Assembly: GCA_958348565.1 (NCBI GenBank) | Contig: CATVZP010000088.1 | Location: forward strand, 1-8,350 | Direction: 5' to 3' | From: an uncultured Collinsella sp. | GTDB taxonomy: Bacteria; Actinomycetota; Coriobacteriia; Coriobacteriales; Coriobacteriaceae | DNA: 8,350 bases | Shown here: positions 8,201 to 8,350 of the stretch, piece by piece | Layout: the number at the start of each line of letters is the position of its first letter | Position numbering within the stretch: the stretch's first letter is position 1 | Program-made: the position numbers and the translations under genes | Notes under the pieces: model-generated | The model's database searches: none | What the model was told of the DNA's origin: nothing | Seen by the model: only the letters and a program-made list of their open reading frames with translations

Positions 8201-8334
8201 GGAGCCCCGGGGAGGGCAAATATATAAGGTCGCCTGCTCGGACAGTCCTGACTCGCACGGAGAGCACATTAAGTGCTCTCCGGCTCGTGCGGAACTCGCG
8301 ATCGACCTTATATATTTGCCCTCCCCGGGGCTCC
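8201..8334. repeat. 134-bp palindromic element with perfect 32-bp terminal inverted repeats
   Basis: The arms at 8201-8232 and 8303-8334 are perfect reverse complements over 32 bases. Each arm runs from a GC-rich outer part (GGAGCCCCGGGGAGGGC) into an A+T part (AAATATATAAGG) and ends GTCG. They enclose a 70-base spacer with its own hairpin. The element begins 15 bases after the UPF0210 stop codon. There is no T-run on the outer side of either arm, no coding potential, and no target duplication that I can see. Candidate identities are a MITE or other dispersed palindromic repeat, a bidirectional 3' end structure, or an invertible segment. No transposase or recombinase is in the window. Confidence 0.85.
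8254..8291. repeat. Inner hairpin of the 134-bp element
   Basis: GGAGAGCAC (8259-8267) and GTGCTCTCC (8273-8281) form a perfect 9-bp stem closed by the loop ATTAA. CGCAC (8254-8258) and GTGCG (8287-8291) extend it below a 5-base one-sided bulge (GGCTC). With the outer 32-bp arms, a transcript would fold into a very long two-part hairpin. To its left, GGACAGTCC (8240-8248) could form a minor extra stem. Confidence 0.75.
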
Positions 8335-8350
8335 CGCACAACGGGACCTC

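Noticed and set aside
6446..8341. Minus-strand open frame of 631 codons opposite metH end and UPF0210
   Set aside because: It is antisense to conserved genes, runs through the inter-gene hairpin and starts inside the palindromic element; there is no domain similarity or ribosome binding site.

Overview
The window is high-GC bacterial chromosome (GC-rich third codon positions, strong AGGAG-type ribosome binding sites, tight gene packing). The gene content fits an anaerobic, high-GC actinobacterium of the Coriobacteriia, and Collinsella or a relative is my best guess: a type III glutamine synthetase, a split cobalamin-dependent methionine synthase and a UPF0210/PFL-family protein. The taxonomy is inference from protein style and composition; no rRNA or other marker gene is present.

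Layout. (1) Positions 1-2060, minus strand: glnN, type III glutamine synthetase, lacking only its last few residues at the window edge. (2) Positions 2061-2486: a 426-bp intergenic region between divergent genes, visibly richer in A+T than its surroundings. It holds a four-box GlnR-like site behind glnN, a large nested palindrome with alternative pairing partners, and promoter-like sequence in front of metF. (3) Positions 2487-6712, plus strand: a compact three-gene methionine/one-carbon operon: metF, a free-standing methionine synthase reactivation domain, and a short metH. The first two overlap (TAATG); the ribosome binding site of the third overlaps the stop codon of the second. (4) Positions 6713-6820: a short gap with a strong 13-bp hairpin that can also be read as two operator-like palindromes. 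(5) Positions 6821-8185: a complete UPF0210/PFL-family protein of unknown function. (6) Positions 8201-8334: a 134-bp element bounded by perfect 32-bp inverted repeats around a second hairpin.

How the genes work together. MetF makes 5-methyltetrahydrofolate. MetH passes the methyl group through cobalamin to homocysteine to give methionine. The separate activation protein probably re-methylates cobalamin that has been oxidised to cob(II)alamin, using S-adenosylmethionine. GlnN assimilates ammonia and, being divergently transcribed, is probably controlled separately. I recognise no phage, CRISPR, transposase, defence or biosynthetic cluster. The unexplained signals are the non-coding structured elements, above all the 134-bp palindromic element and the glnN-metF intergenic palindrome.
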